From: Ochrobactrum vermis
GTDB taxonomy: Bacteria; Pseudomonadota; Alphaproteobacteria; Rhizobiales; Rhizobiaceae
Assembly (NCBI RefSeq): GCF_002975205.1
Contig: NZ_PCOC01000001.1
Location: 2,532,001-2,596,000 of the forward strand
Direction: 5' to 3'
Length of the DNA stretch: 64,000 nucleotides
Shown here: piece by piece, positions 17,523 through 26,470 of the stretch
Layout of the letters: each line of letters starts with the position of its first letter
Numbering within the stretch: the stretch's first letter is position 1
Notes under the pieces: model-generated
What the model was told of the DNA's origin: nothing
Database searches by the model: none
Seen by the model: only the letters and a program-made list of their open reading frames with translations
Position numbers and translations under genes: made by a program

Positions 17523-19103
17523 TCAGAGGTCTATCACCCTTTCCATTCCGATAGCGTCGAGAAACGTCTGATCGTGGCTCACAATGATCAGCGCGCCCTC
17601 GTAAGCGTTGAGAGCGGTTTCAAGCGCCTCAATGGAATCGAGGTCGAGATGATTGGTCGGTTCATCGAGGATCAGCAGTTCGGGAAGCTCTGTTCCGCCA
17701 AGTACGCAGGCAAGTGCTGCCCGCAACAATTCGCCGCCACTAAGACTACCGGCAAGCCGGGAAGCGCCCTCGCCGCGGAACGAAAACCGCGCCAGTGCTG
17801 CACGCGCATCATTGTCGTTCGATCCCGGATTGAGACGCCGATAGTTTTCATAAAGGGTCTGACTGCGATCCATCAGGCTCATCTGCTGGTCGAACATCGC
17901 TACACGCGCCGGACGCAGAACCGTTCCGGCCACAGGCTGAAGATCTCCCGTCATCAACCGCAGCAGGCTGGTTTTGCCTGCGCCGTTCGCCCCTGCAATA
18001 ACCACCCGCTCAGCGCCTACAATCTTCATCGACAGATCACGGATCACCGGGCAATCGGCTTGAGGTCCGCCCGAAACACGCTGCATATCCAGCATGACGC
18101 GCCCCGAAGGCGGAACCGCGCCAGCCACATCGAAATGCATCGGCTTTACCCGCTCGACTTTTGCCTCGGCCTCCCGCAACTGCTCGTTGGCCTCGCTGGA
18201 CTGGCGTTCCGCCAGCGCGTCGCCCCGACCCTTCGACTGCTGCGCACGATCTTCCCGGGCATCAAGCAGCATTTTGCTCATTCCGGCATCAGCCCGTGAT
18301 TTCCGACCGCGCGCGTCGCTGCGCGCCTGTCTTTCGGCTGCCGCCTGCGCCTTTCGCTCGACCTGCTTGACCTCGCGTCGTGCCATTGCGAGATCGCGCG
18401 CTGCCGTCTCGCGCTCTTCGGTCTTTTTCCCGTGATAGAAATCCCAATTTCCGCCATAGGCTCGAAGCCCGTCTGCCGATAATTCCGCTATTGCATCCAT
18501 CGACTGCAACAGCTCGCGGTCGTGGCTGACCACGATGGCTGCGCCGCGCCAGGCCGCCAATAAATCGACGACAGACCGACGCCCGGCGCGATCGAGATTA
18601 TTGGTCGGTTCGTCCAAAAGAATCAGGTCAGGCTTCTGGAAGATGAGGGCTGCAAGCGCCGCGCGCGTCTGCTGACCTCCACTCAAGGCGGAAAGGAGAG
18701 CATCAGGAGCCATATCAGGCAAACCAAGCTGCTGTAGTGCGTCGGCAAAGCGCTGCGGCAAGAGCCAGTCTGCTTCATTCAGATCGCTATCACTGGCCAG
18801 CCCCTGTTCGACGCGTGCCAGAATATCGAAATCTGTCCGCGCATCGAAAAGATCTGCCAGTGTCGCACTACCAGCGCCGCCGACATTCTGCCGCAGCACG
18901 CCTATGTTTCCGTGCGCCGTCACATTTCCGCTTGTCGGAAGCAGCCGCCCGCTCATGATGCGCAACAGCGTCGATTTGCCGACGCCATTGCGCCCGACCA
19001 GACCGATGCGGCCTGCGGTTACGCTAAAATTAATGGATTCGAAGAGAGTACGGCCATCAGCCGTGATGCAGGAAACGTCCTGAAGTGTCAGAAGAGCAGT
19101 CAT
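17523..19103 (-). CDS. ABC-F family ATPase
   Basis: A 526-residue protein with two ABC ATPase domains and no membrane segments. Domain 1 has Walker A GRNGVGKST, signature LSGGQQTRAALA and Walker B LILLDEPTNNLD. A charged linker rich in Arg/Glu/Ala follows (residues about 235-310). Domain 2 has GANGAGKTS, SLSGGELLRAALA and LLILDEPTNHLD. ABC-F proteins act on ribosomes as translation factors or antibiotic-protection proteins; this one resembles Uup/YheS-type housekeeping members more than a resistance factor, but the subfamily is not certain. ATG 19103 (MTALLTLQDVS) is chosen. Convergent with the cNMP gene, 5 nt apart. Confidence 0.9.
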   Translation of the reverse strand: MTALLTLQDVSCITADGRTLFESINFSVTAGRIGLVGRNGVGKSTLLRIMSGRLLPTSGNVTAHGNIGVLRQNVGGAGSATLADLFDARTDFDILARVEQGLASDSDLNEADWLLPQRFADALQQLGLPDMAPDALLSALSGGQQTRAALAALIFQKPDLILLDEPTNNLDRAGRRSVVDLLAAWRGAAIVVSHDRELLQSMDAIAELSADGLRAYGGNWDFYHGKKTEERETAARDLAMARREVKQVERKAQAAAERQARSDARGRKSRADAGMSKMLLDAREDRAQQSKGRGDALAERQSSEANEQLREAEAKVERVKPMHFDVAGAVPPSGRVMLDMQRVSGGPQADCPVIRDLSMKIVGAERVVIAGANGAGKTSLLRLMTGDLQPVAGTVLRPARVAMFDQQMSLMDRSQTLYENYRRLNPGSNDNDARAALARFSFRGEGASRLAGSLSGGELLRAALACVLGGTELPELLILDEPTNHLDLDSIEALETALNAYEGALIIVSHDQTFLDAIGMERVIDL

Positions 19104-19212
19104 TGCGAACCATGGAAACATTGAAAACACTGGTCGGTTGATACAGTGCTGCCTGATCCATCGTTCTTCTCTCCTTGCTTAGACTGCTCCCAATATAGGG
19201 ACTGTGACGAAA

Positions 19213-20019
19213 TCAATCCAGATCGAATGTCGCAATAACCGGCACGTGGTCTGATGGCCGCTCCCAGCCGCGCGCATCGCGCAAGATTTGCAAGCCCTTC
19301 ATATGGGCCTCCAGATCGGCAGAACCCCAGATATGGTCGAGGCGGCGACCACGATCCGATTCATCCCAATCCTTGGCGCGATAGCTCCACCAGGTATAGA
19401 TTTTCTGGTCTGCCGGAATGAGCTGTCGCATCAAGTCGCTCCAACCGCCCTTCACACGCAAGTCTTCAAGCGTTTCGGTCTCGATCGGCGTGTGGCTGAC
19501 GATCTTCAAAAGCTGCTTGTGCGACCAGACATCGTTTTCGAGCGGCGCGATGTTGAGATCGCCGACAAGAATGGATGAATGTCCGTCCTGCCTGTCCGCC
19601 GCAATGGCTCGCATTTCTTCAAGGAAAGCCAGCTTGTGCGCAAATTTCGGATTGATCTCCGGGTCCGGTTCGTCGCCGCCCGCAGGAACGTAGAAATTAT
19701 GAATGCGAAGCTTTTTACCACCTGCTTCGACCACTGCGCTCAGATGGCGGCAATCACCCATGTCGCAGAACCCGATCTTTTCCACGCCAGTCAACGGACG
19801 ACGCGATATCGTTGCAACGCCGTGATAGCCCTTCTGGCCGCTGATCGCGATGTGCTCATAGCCAAGTGCACGAAAACCCTTGGAAGGGAACTGGTCATCG
19901 GGACATTTGGTTTCCTGAAGGCAGAGAACATCCGGCTGATAATCGCTCAAAAACTGCTCGACCAGCGGCATACGCAGGCGAACGGAATTGATGTTCCAGG
20001 TAGCGACAGAAAAAGTCAT
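19213..20019 (-). CDS. xthA: Exodeoxyribonuclease III
   Basis: Removes 3' blocks and cleaves at abasic sites in base-excision repair. The 268-residue exonuclease-endonuclease-phosphatase fold shows all catalytic blocks: WNINSVRLR, LQETKC (metal Glu), NFYVPAGG, GDLNIAP (catalytic Asp/Asn), WSYRAKDWDESDRGRRLDHI, and the terminal SDHVPVIA with catalytic His. ATG 20019 opens directly at MTFSVATWNIN. It is transcribed leftward in the same direction as ftsK and lolA, with an 89-nt gap from lolA. Confidence 0.96.
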   Translation of the reverse strand: MTFSVATWNINSVRLRMPLVEQFLSDYQPDVLCLQETKCPDDQFPSKGFRALGYEHIAISGQKGYHGVATISRRPLTGVEKIGFCDMGDCRHLSAVVEAGGKKLRIHNFYVPAGGDEPDPEINPKFAHKLAFLEEMRAIAADRQDGHSSILVGDLNIAPLENDVWSHKQLLKIVSHTPIETETLEDLRVKGGWSDLMRQLIPADQKIYTWWSYRAKDWDESDRGRRLDHIWGSADLEAHMKGLQILRDARGWERPSDHVPVIATFDLD

Positions 20020-20108
20020 GGAGGTAGGTCTCGCAGCAACGAAAAGATGCCGCGAACCTAATCATTTATCTGGCAAATGCAAACGGGTTGCCCACCACAA
20101 ACTGACGA

Positions 20109-20801
20109 TTACTGACCTTTGCGCTTCATGGCGATACGCTGATAGTCGATCTTGAACATATCGTCGGTAAAACGAACACCGGTGCGCAGATTGAAAATCA
20201 TGACCGTGGTATCAAGCTTCTGCGCATCGGTGATGGTCCACTGCTTCAGCTCATAGGATTTGGGATCGAACATCATCGTGATCTTCGAATCGCCGAAAAT
20301 GGATTTGTCGCCCAGCACCAGCGTGGTCATGTCCGGCTCCTGCTTCACATTCTGAAGACGGCCGCCGCCAAGGTCAATCCGGTCCGCGAGCAGCAGCTTC
20401 AGCGGTGTCTTCGAAAGCGGATAGAGGTCCCATGTGTCGAGCTTGCGATTGTTGATGACCACCGATTCGCCATCCGAAATCACCCGGATCGGCGAGTTGT
20501 TGTAGTTGAAACGGATCTTTCCCGGACGCTGTATATAGAAAGTGCCGCCGGTCTGGTCACCCTTCGGGCCGAACTGAACGAATTCGCCGGTCATTGTGCG
20601 CACGGATGAGAAATGATCCGCAATCTGCTGTGCCGCAGCACCAGCGCCAGCACCTTGTGCCATCGCGGCGACTGGTGCCAGAACCAGCGACGTCATGCCA
20701 AGCCCAAGCGCTCCCATTCCCAGCACGGCTGCAAGACGACCAGCTTTCGCAAAGGCGGAAAAACGGGAGAACATCATCGACAAACTTTCTCTTTTCATCA
20801 T
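20109..20801 (-). CDS. lolA: LolA-family periplasmic lipoprotein carrier
   Basis: Periplasmic chaperone expected to carry lipoproteins from LolCDE to the outer membrane. The product (up to 230 residues) has a long N-terminal signal region with hydrophobic core LAAVLGMGALGLGMTSLVL and a cleavage-like AMAQ, then the LolA beta-barrel: VRTMTGEFVQ, GTFYIQRPGKIRFNY, and LDTWDLYPLSKTPL. ATG 20801 lacks a good ribosome binding site; ATG 20777 (MMFSRFSAF) would shorten the signal peptide and may be the true start. It lies 55 nt after ftsK, as is usual in Hyphomicrobiales. Omp19, encoded at 56.5 kb, is a likely client lipoprotein. Confidence 0.9.
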   Translation of the reverse strand: MMKRESLSMMFSRFSAFAKAGRLAAVLGMGALGLGMTSLVLAPVAAMAQGAGAGAAAQQIADHFSSVRTMTGEFVQFGPKGDQTGGTFYIQRPGKIRFNYNNSPIRVISDGESVVINNRKLDTWDLYPLSKTPLKLLLADRIDLGGGRLQNVKQEPDMTTLVLGDKSIFGDSKITMMFDPKSYELKQWTITDAQKLDTTVMIFNLRTGVRFTDDMFKIDYQRIAMKRKGQ

Positions 20802-20856
20802 TCTGTATAACTAAGCCGCCAGTTGGGCGCGAGTATGGCGCACTGCTGCACTCGGC

Positions 20857-23430
20857 TTAGAAGTCGTCGTCACCGGTTGGCACCAGAATTTCGCGCTTGC
20901 CTGCATGGTTGGCGGGACCGACAATGCCTTCATCCTCCATGCGTTCGATGATCGAGGCCGCACGGTTGTAGCCAATTCCAAGACGGCGCTGGATGTAGGA
21001 AGTGGAAGCCTTCTTGTCACGTAGCACCACGGCAACGGCCTGATCATACGGGTCGTCGGAATCTTCCAGATTGGAGGTTCCAGCCGGGCCGCCGCCCTCG
21101 TCATCTTCTTCATCCTCAGTAATGGCATCCAGATATTCCGGCACGCCCTGAAGCTTCAGATGCTGCACGATGCGCTCCACTTCGTCGTCGCCGACGAAAG
21201 GCCCGTGCACACGCTGGATGCGACCGCCGCCGGCCATAAAGAGCATATCGCCCTGTCCGAGCAGCTGTTCGGCACCCTGTTCGCCCAGAATAGTGCGGCT
21301 GTCGATCTTCGACGTCACCTGGAAGGAGATACGTGTCGGGAAGTTGGCCTTGATCGTTCCGGTGATGACATCGACCGATGGGCGCTGCGTGGCCATGATG
21401 ACATGGATACCGGCGGCACGCGCCATCTGCGCCAGACGCTGCACCGCGCCTTCAATATCCTTGCCTGCAACCATCATCAGGTCGGCCATTTCGTCGATGA
21501 TCACGACGATATAGGGCATTGGCGCCAGATCCAGCTCTTCGGTCTCGTAGATCGCCTCGCCGGTGTTGCGGTCGAAGCCGGTCTGCACGGTGCGCGCAAT
21601 CGGTTCGCCCTTCTTCTGCGCCAGACCGACACGCTGGTTGAAACCGTCGATATTGCGCACGCCGACCTTCGACATCTTACGATAGCGGTCTTCCATTTCG
21701 CGCACGGTCCATTTGAGCGCGACAACGGCCTTCTTCGGATCGGTCACGACAGGCGTGAGCAGATGCGGAATGCCGTCATAGACGGAAAGTTCCAGCATCT
21801 TCGGATCGATCATGATCAGGCGGCATTCCTGCGGCGTCATGCGATAAAGCAGCGACAGGATCATGGTGTTGATCGCCACCGACTTGCCGGAGCCGGTCGT
21901 ACCAGCAACGAGCACATGCGGCATCTTCGCGATATCGGCAATCACCGGCTCGCCATTGATGGTCTTGCCGAGCGCCAGCGCCAGTTTCGCCTTTGACTGT
22001 TCGAAGTCGCGGCTGGCCAGCATTTCGCGCAGATAAACCATTTCGCGCTTTGGATTGGGCAATTCGATGCCGATGGCGTTGCGCCCCGGAATGACAGCCA
22101 CACGCGCTGCAATCGCGCTCATCGAGCGGGCGATATCGTCGGCAAGCCCGATAACGCGGGAAGACTTGATGCCGGGCGCTGGCTCAAGCTCGTAAAGCGT
22201 GACCACCGGACCCGGCTTCACATTGATGATTTCGCCGCGCACGCCGAAATCTTCGAGCACGCCTTCCAATAGGCGCGCATTCTGCTCAAGCGCATCCTTC
22301 GACAAAGCGGGATCGCGCTGGATCAGCTTCGGCTCGGCAAGGAAATGCAGCGACGGCATTTCAAAGACGCCGTTGTCCTTGAGGAAGGACGGCTGTGCCT
22401 CACGCTGGGCGCGTGCTCCGGGCTTTGGCGACGGCGCAGCCTGTTCCACGCGAGCCTTGCGGCTTCGCGCTGGCGGCGCATCATGCCATTCCTGACCGGC
22501 CAGCGGTGCGCCGTCATCCATATCGTCCATATCGAAAGGCGGCTCGTCATCGGCCGGGGCAGGTGCTCCGAAACCGGGCTCGCGGCGCGGCGCATTGCGT
22601 GTTTCCGCATTGCGGCGCACAACGCGCATTTCGTCGAAATCTTCCTCGCGCGGACGGCGGCGTCCAAGCCCCGTCAGGCGCTTGAAATTTGCGGTCGTCG
22701 TCAATGCCAGATGGGTGAGCGCGCCAACAAGCTGGAAACCGCCACTGGCAGATGCTTCATCATCTTCCTCGTCTCCGGCAAAATCATCCTGCTCCGTACC
22801 ACGACGTGCCGATGGCTGTGCAGGATTGACGATTCCTGCCCCGCGACCAATGATGCCGCTGGCAAAAAGGCAGAGCCACAGAGCCGGTACTGCAAGGATG
22901 AGCGCAATTCCCGACGCTATCGCGCCCTGCGGAAAGCTGCCGATGAAGAGGCCCGGGAACTTCAGGATCATGTCGCCAAAGACGCCACCAAGGCCAATTG
23001 GCATGGGCCAGCTCTCCGGCACGGCAAAGCAGCTGGCAATAGCTGCGAACAGGAGTGCAGCGCCAAGCCAGGCGAAACTGCGTTTGGCTATACGGCCGAT
23101 GCCGCCACGCGTCATCATCAGGAGCGACCAGACGGCAAGCGGAAGCAAAGCGGGAACGCTCGCCAGACCGAAAAACTGCATCGCAATGTCGGAGAACACA
23201 GCGCCTGGGTATCCGAGCGCATTGGTTACCGGATTGTCGGTCGCGTGACTGAAGCTCGGATCGGCAACATTCCATGTCGCAAGCGCGCCGACGGCCATGC
23301 CGGTGAGCGCCATAAGCCCCAACCCGAACAAGATATAGAACTGCCTGCGGAAGAGATTGGCCAGTCTGAGCCTGTCTTCCGTAACCCGCTCGTCACGCAG
23401 CGGGTATGAGGGCGAATATCCTTGCCGCAT
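20857..23430 (-). CDS. ftsK: DNA translocase FtsK
   Basis: Divisome-anchored ATPase that pumps chromosome DNA and activates XerCD at dif. The product of about 857 residues has four N-terminal membrane helices (to about residue 190), a Pro/Ala/Asp-rich linker, and a RecA-like motor with Walker [15 protein letters not shown] and Walker [17 protein letters not shown]-terminal winged-helix gamma domain ([24 protein letters not shown]) recognises KOPS. ATG 23430 ([11 protein letters not shown]) is preferred to an upstream start at 23490. Ninety bp upstream lies a TTAA-N7-TTAA box, suggesting cell-cycle control by CtrA. The partner recombinase gene (XerC type) lies at 40.6 kb. Confidence 0.97.
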   Translation of the reverse strand: MRQGYSPSYPLRDERVTEDRLRLANLFRRQFYILFGLGLMALTGMAVGALATWNVADPSFSHATDNPVTNALGYPGAVFSDIAMQFFGLASVPALLPLAVWSLLMMTRGGIGRIAKRSFAWLGAALLFAAIASCFAVPESWPMPIGLGGVFGDMILKFPGLFIGSFPQGAIASGIALILAVPALWLCLFASGIIGRGAGIVNPAQPSARRGTEQDDFAGDEEDDEASASGGFQLVGALTHLALTTTANFKRLTGLGRRRPREEDFDEMRVVRRNAETRNAPRREPGFGAPAPADDEPPFDMDDMDDGAPLAGQEWHDAPPARSRKARVEQAAPSPKPGARAQREAQPSFLKDNGVFEMPSLHFLAEPKLIQRDPALSKDALEQNARLLEGVLEDFGVRGEIINVKPGPVVTLYELEPAPGIKSSRVIGLADDIARSMSAIAARVAVIPGRNAIGIELPNPKREMVYLREMLASRDFEQSKAKLALALGKTINGEPVIADIAKMPHVLVAGTTGSGKSVAINTMILSLLYRMTPQECRLIMIDPKMLELSVYDGIPHLLTPVVTDPKKAVVALKWTVREMEDRYRKMSKVGVRNIDGFNQRVGLAQKKGEPIARTVQTGFDRNTGEAIYETEELDLAPMPYIVVIIDEMADLMMVAGKDIEGAVQRLAQMARAAGIHVIMATQRPSVDVITGTIKANFPTRISFQVTSKIDSRTILGEQGAEQLLGQGDMLFMAGGGRIQRVHGPFVGDDEVERIVQHLKLQGVPEYLDAITEDEEDDEGGGPAGTSNLEDSDDPYDQAVAVVLRDKKASTSYIQRRLGIGYNRAASIIERMEDEGIVGPANHAGKREILVPTGDDDF

Positions 23431-23520
23431 ATAGCCTGTCCCGAACCGAATATCTTTGCTGGCCCCTGAGCGGAAATGCTCCGGGCACACTGAATCGGTC
23501 CGATCCTAATCGCCGGATGG

Positions 23521-23535
23521 TTAATTCCTCATTAA
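23521..23535. promoter_or_regulatory. CtrA-type box upstream of ftsK
   Basis: TTAA TTCCTCA TTAA fits the TTAA-N7-TTAA consensus of the cell-cycle regulator CtrA exactly and is part of a larger inverted repeat (GGTTAAT / ATTAACC, 23519-23537). It lies about 90 bp upstream of the ftsK start and after the amtB terminator. Confidence 0.6.
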
Positions 23536-23573
23536 CCATGCAAGGGGCCACAAACAAATCCGTTGATGAAATG

Positions 23574-23601
23574 AAAAAGGTGCGGTTTCCCGCGCCTTTT
23601 T
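23574..23601 (-). terminator. Intrinsic terminator of amtB
   Basis: Inverted repeat AAAAAGG-T-GCGG / CCGC-G-CCTTTTT with a T-run on the minus strand, 20 nt beyond the amtB stop. Separates amtB from the ftsK promoter region. Confidence 0.8.
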
Positions 23602-23621
23602 CTTCTTGGGACAACTCTGTT

Positions 23622-24923
23622 CTATTGAACAGACTCGCCGTGCAAAGCGATGTCGAGGCCTTCAATCTCGGCCTGCTTGCTGGGTCGCAGGCCCATGACG
23701 GCCTTGACCGCGTAAAGAATGATCGCAGTGGCAATCGCCGTATAGACAATCGTGATGGCAGCGCCGAAGAACTGCTTGCTGATGGTTGCCCCTTCCCCGG
23801 CCGGGTTGATCGCCGCATCGGCGAAGAGACCCGTCAGCACCGCACCGACGAAGCCGCCGACACCATGGACACCGAATGCATCGAGCGAATCGTCATAACC
23901 AAGCGCGTGCTTGATCTTCACGGCAGCCAGGTAGCAGACAGCACCGGCAACGATGCCGATGATGAGCGCGCCCATCGGGTTGACGAAACCCGCGGCGGGC
24001 GTCACGGCAACAAGACCTGCAACAGCGCCTGAAATGATGCCGAGCACGCTCGGCTTGCCCGCAATCGCCCATTCCACGAACATCCAGGCAAGCGCGGCAC
24101 CGGCGGTCGCAACCTGGGTATTGAGCATGGCGACACCGGCAAGCGCGTTAGCGCCAACAGCGGAACCGGCATTGAAGCCGAACCAGCCAACCCACAGGAG
24201 AGCAGCGCCGATGACCGAGAGGACGAGATTGTGCGGAGCCATGTTGGTGTGGCCGTAGCCATCGCGCTTGCCGATGATGAGGGCGGCAACCAGACCGGCA
24301 ACACCGGCATTGATATGAACGACCGTACCGCCAGCAAAATCAAGCACGCCATCAGACGCCATGAAGCCGCCGCCCCAGACCCAGTGTGCCACCGGGATAT
24401 AGACGATGAACAGCCAGAGCGTCAGGAAGACCAGCATGGAGGAAAATTTCATGCGCTCGGCGAACGAACCGGCAATGAGTGCTGGCGTGATGACGGCAAA
24501 GGTCATCTGGAAGGTGATGAACACATATTCGGGGATGGTTCCCGTCAGCGATTCCATCGTGACGCCGGAAAAGAAAGCCTTGGAAAGACCGCCAATATAA
24601 GAATTGAGAGAGCCTCCATCGGTGAAGGCGAGCGAATAGCCTGCAACCATCCACAGAATGGACATGAGACAGGTAATCGCAAAGCTCTGCATCACCGTGG
24701 ACAGCACGTTCTTCTTGCGCACCATGCCGCCATAGAACAGCGCGAGACCCGGTATAGTCATCATCAACACAAGCGCGGTCGAAGTCAGCATCCACGCCGT
24801 ATCGCCCGTATCGAGGGTTGGTGTCGGTGCGGCGTCCTGTGCCATTGCCGTCCCGGCCATGGCGACGAGCGCAGGCAGGGTAGCCAAAAGGGCGGTTTGC
24901 TTGTTTCTTCCTGTTATCAGCAT
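23622..24923 (-). CDS. amtB: Ammonium transporter
   Basis: Inner-membrane ammonium channel for nitrogen scavenging. The 433-residue product has a signal-like N-terminus (LLATLPALVAMAGTAMAQ) and eleven helices of the Amt/Rh fold, with GLALFYGGMVRKKN, the FQMTFAVITPALIAG pore region, and DFAGGTVVHINAG (pore His). The second-His region GVHGVGGF and a cytoplasmic tail follow. Unlike most bacteria there is no glnK directly upstream; the 297 bp to tesB contain no P-II gene. A sigma-54-like promoter lies at 24991-25006, consistent with NtrC-dependent induction under nitrogen limitation. Confidence 0.96.
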   Translation of the reverse strand: MLITGRNKQTALLATLPALVAMAGTAMAQDAAPTPTLDTGDTAWMLTSTALVLMMTIPGLALFYGGMVRKKNVLSTVMQSFAITCLMSILWMVAGYSLAFTDGGSLNSYIGGLSKAFFSGVTMESLTGTIPEYVFITFQMTFAVITPALIAGSFAERMKFSSMLVFLTLWLFIVYIPVAHWVWGGGFMASDGVLDFAGGTVVHINAGVAGLVAALIIGKRDGYGHTNMAPHNLVLSVIGAALLWVGWFGFNAGSAVGANALAGVAMLNTQVATAGAALAWMFVEWAIAGKPSVLGIISGAVAGLVAVTPAAGFVNPMGALIIGIVAGAVCYLAAVKIKHALGYDDSLDAFGVHGVGGFVGAVLTGLFADAAINPAGEGATISKQFFGAAITIVYTAIATAIILYAVKAVMGLRPSKQAEIEGLDIALHGESVQ

Positions 24924-24990
24924 CGAATATCTCCGTCGAAGGGCGGTTTCAAACGCGGCTGCGCTGGAAAGACCGGTTCAAACAGAGAGA

Positions 24991-25006
24991 AACAAAATTC
25001 ATGCCA
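24991..25006 (-). promoter_or_regulatory. Candidate sigma-54 promoter of amtB
   Basis: Minus-strand TGGCATG-N4-TTGTT closely matches the TGGCAYR-N4-TTGCW consensus, with T instead of C in the -12 element. It lies about 70 nt before the amtB ATG. A TGCACC-GGA-GGCGCA near-palindrome at 25052-25066 could be an NtrC-type site. Confidence 0.45.
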
Positions 25007-25107
25007 GTTGGCCGATGTTGGCAAATTAACTGCGAATTTTCTGAAATTATGTGCACCGGAGGCGCAAATGCAGGTCCAAGGAAGAGGGGGCGTTGCTGCA
25101 ACTTATC

Positions 25108-25216
25108 CTGAATGAAGCCTTAAATGATTCATTCAGCTTGGTTTTCCGTCATGGGCATCCGCTTTCGCGCAGCGAATGCCCTGTATTTAATCACATATGA
25201 GAAGCGTGATTAAATA
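25108..25216. repeat. Three stacked inverted repeats between tesB and amtB
   Basis: In 109 bp: CTGAATGA / TCATTCAG (25108-25136); a stem from GGGCAT / ATGCCC (about 25153-25181) extendable to 11 bp on the minus strand with one G-U; and a perfect 11-bp AT-rich repeat TATTTAATCAC / GTGATTAAATA (25184-25216) starting 4 nt after the tesB stop. They probably terminate or protect the tesB transcript and isolate the amtB promoter. Confidence 0.6.
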
Positions 25217-25220
25217 ATAG

Positions 25221-26135
25221 TCATTTCTTTTTATCGTGAACGCGGATCAATCCTTCCTGTGCGACCGAGGCGATCAGCACGCCGTCACGCGTATAAAGCG
25301 CACCCCGGTTAAAACCGCGCGCGCCGGAGGCACTCGGCGTATCCTGCGTGTAGAGCAGCCAGTCATCGAGCCTGCATGGGCGGTGGAACCACATGGCGTG
25401 ATCAAGGCTTGCAACCTGAAGATCACGGTCGAAAATCGTACGGCCATGCGGATGCAGGGACGTATCGAGCAACGTCATATCCGAGAGATAAGCGAGAATG
25501 GCAGCCTGCAGGGCCCTATCATCCGGCACAATGCCGCGTGCCCTGACCCAGACATGCTGGACGGGCTCAAGCTTCTCGCGCGAGAAATAATGGGTCAGCG
25601 ACACCGGCTTTATTTCAATGGGCCGCTCCTGCTCCCAATATTTGCGCACATTGGGCGGCGCCATATGGAGATATTGTTCCTTGATGTCACGATCGCCGAC
25701 AAGCTGTTCAGGCATCGGCAGTCCTTCCGGCATGGGAAGCTGGTGATCAAGCCCGCCCTCATCCACCTGAAACGAAGCCGAGAGGGAAAAAATCGCCTTG
25801 CCGTGCTGCTTTGCCAGAACGCGCCGGGTGCTGAAGCTCGATCCATCACGAATGCGATCAACTTCATAGACAATCGGTATCGACGGATCGCCGGGCCGCA
25901 CGAAATAAGCGTGCAGGGAGTGGACGTCCCGTTCGGGCTCGACGGTGCGCTGCGCCGCTATCAGCGCCTGCCCGATCACCTGTCCGCCGAAAACCCGCTG
26001 CCAGCCGACCTGGGGGCTGTTACCACGGAACAAATCCACCTCAAGCGTTTCCAGATCGAGAATGGAAAGAAGCTCACGCATTGCATCAGTCTGGGCATCA
26101 GTCTGGGCGCCAGCAGACTTTTCTTGATCGGTCAT
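25221..26135 (-). CDS. tesB: Acyl-CoA thioesterase II
   Basis: Hydrolyses medium- and long-chain acyl-CoA. The product of about 304 residues is a double hot-dog protein: the first domain contains RVFGGQVIGQALIAAQRTV and LHAYFVRPGDPSIPIVYEVDRIRDG; the second contains SLDHAMWFHRPCRLDDWLLY and TRDGVLIASVAQEGLIR. This is standard TesB order and length. ATG 26135 (MTDQEKSAGAQTDAQ) is chosen; it opens with a tandem AQTD-AQTD repeat and a short acidic tail not found in E. coli TesB. A tesB next to amtB is common in this order. Divergent from the Ubi-type hydroxylase gene. Confidence 0.93.
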   Translation of the reverse strand: MTDQEKSAGAQTDAQTDAMRELLSILDLETLEVDLFRGNSPQVGWQRVFGGQVIGQALIAAQRTVEPERDVHSLHAYFVRPGDPSIPIVYEVDRIRDGSSFSTRRVLAKQHGKAIFSLSASFQVDEGGLDHQLPMPEGLPMPEQLVGDRDIKEQYLHMAPPNVRKYWEQERPIEIKPVSLTHYFSREKLEPVQHVWVRARGIVPDDRALQAAILAYLSDMTLLDTSLHPHGRTIFDRDLQVASLDHAMWFHRPCRLDDWLLYTQDTPSASGARGFNRGALYTRDGVLIASVAQEGLIRVHDKKK

Positions 26136-26338
26136 GGACAGCCTGTCTCCTGCAACCATATATGAATAGGGTTCATGTTTGAGCCGGAGCATCCGAATCT
26201 GTCAAGAAGCGCACGGGAAAAGCTATGTTACCAGCGCCCCATATGATGCGAATGTCTCATTCCGGCTGTCCGGTCCTGATATGCGCCGCGGCAAAATATC
26301 GGGTTTCTTGGACTGCAATATATGCCAAAACACCGCTA

Positions 26339-26440
26339 GAGCGGTTCCAGCCAAACCGGAATTGTGGAACAGCTCTATCTCTTTGTTTCTAAGCATTTGC
26401 CTCACGCAAAACCGCTTCGCACTTTTGCTGGAAATGCTCC
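26339..26440 (-). repeat. Dispersed repeat, long form (copy 2)
   Basis: Reverse-orientation copy of the 11339 element: it ends CGCAAAACCGCTTCGCAC then TTTTGCTGGAAATGCTCC, and begins GAGCGGTTCC, matching the distal end of copy 1. It fills much of the 335-bp gap (26136-26470) between tesB and the hydroxylase, ending about 30 nt before the hydroxylase start. The rest of the gap (26136-26338) shows no gene and presumably holds the tesB promoter. Confidence 0.85.
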
Positions 26441-26470
26441 CGTGAGATGGATTCTCGAAAGGAAATGACA

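Noticed and set aside
24924..25220. A hidden glnK upstream of amtB
   Set aside because: No open frame of about 112 codons with the P-II T-loop exists on either strand in this gap.
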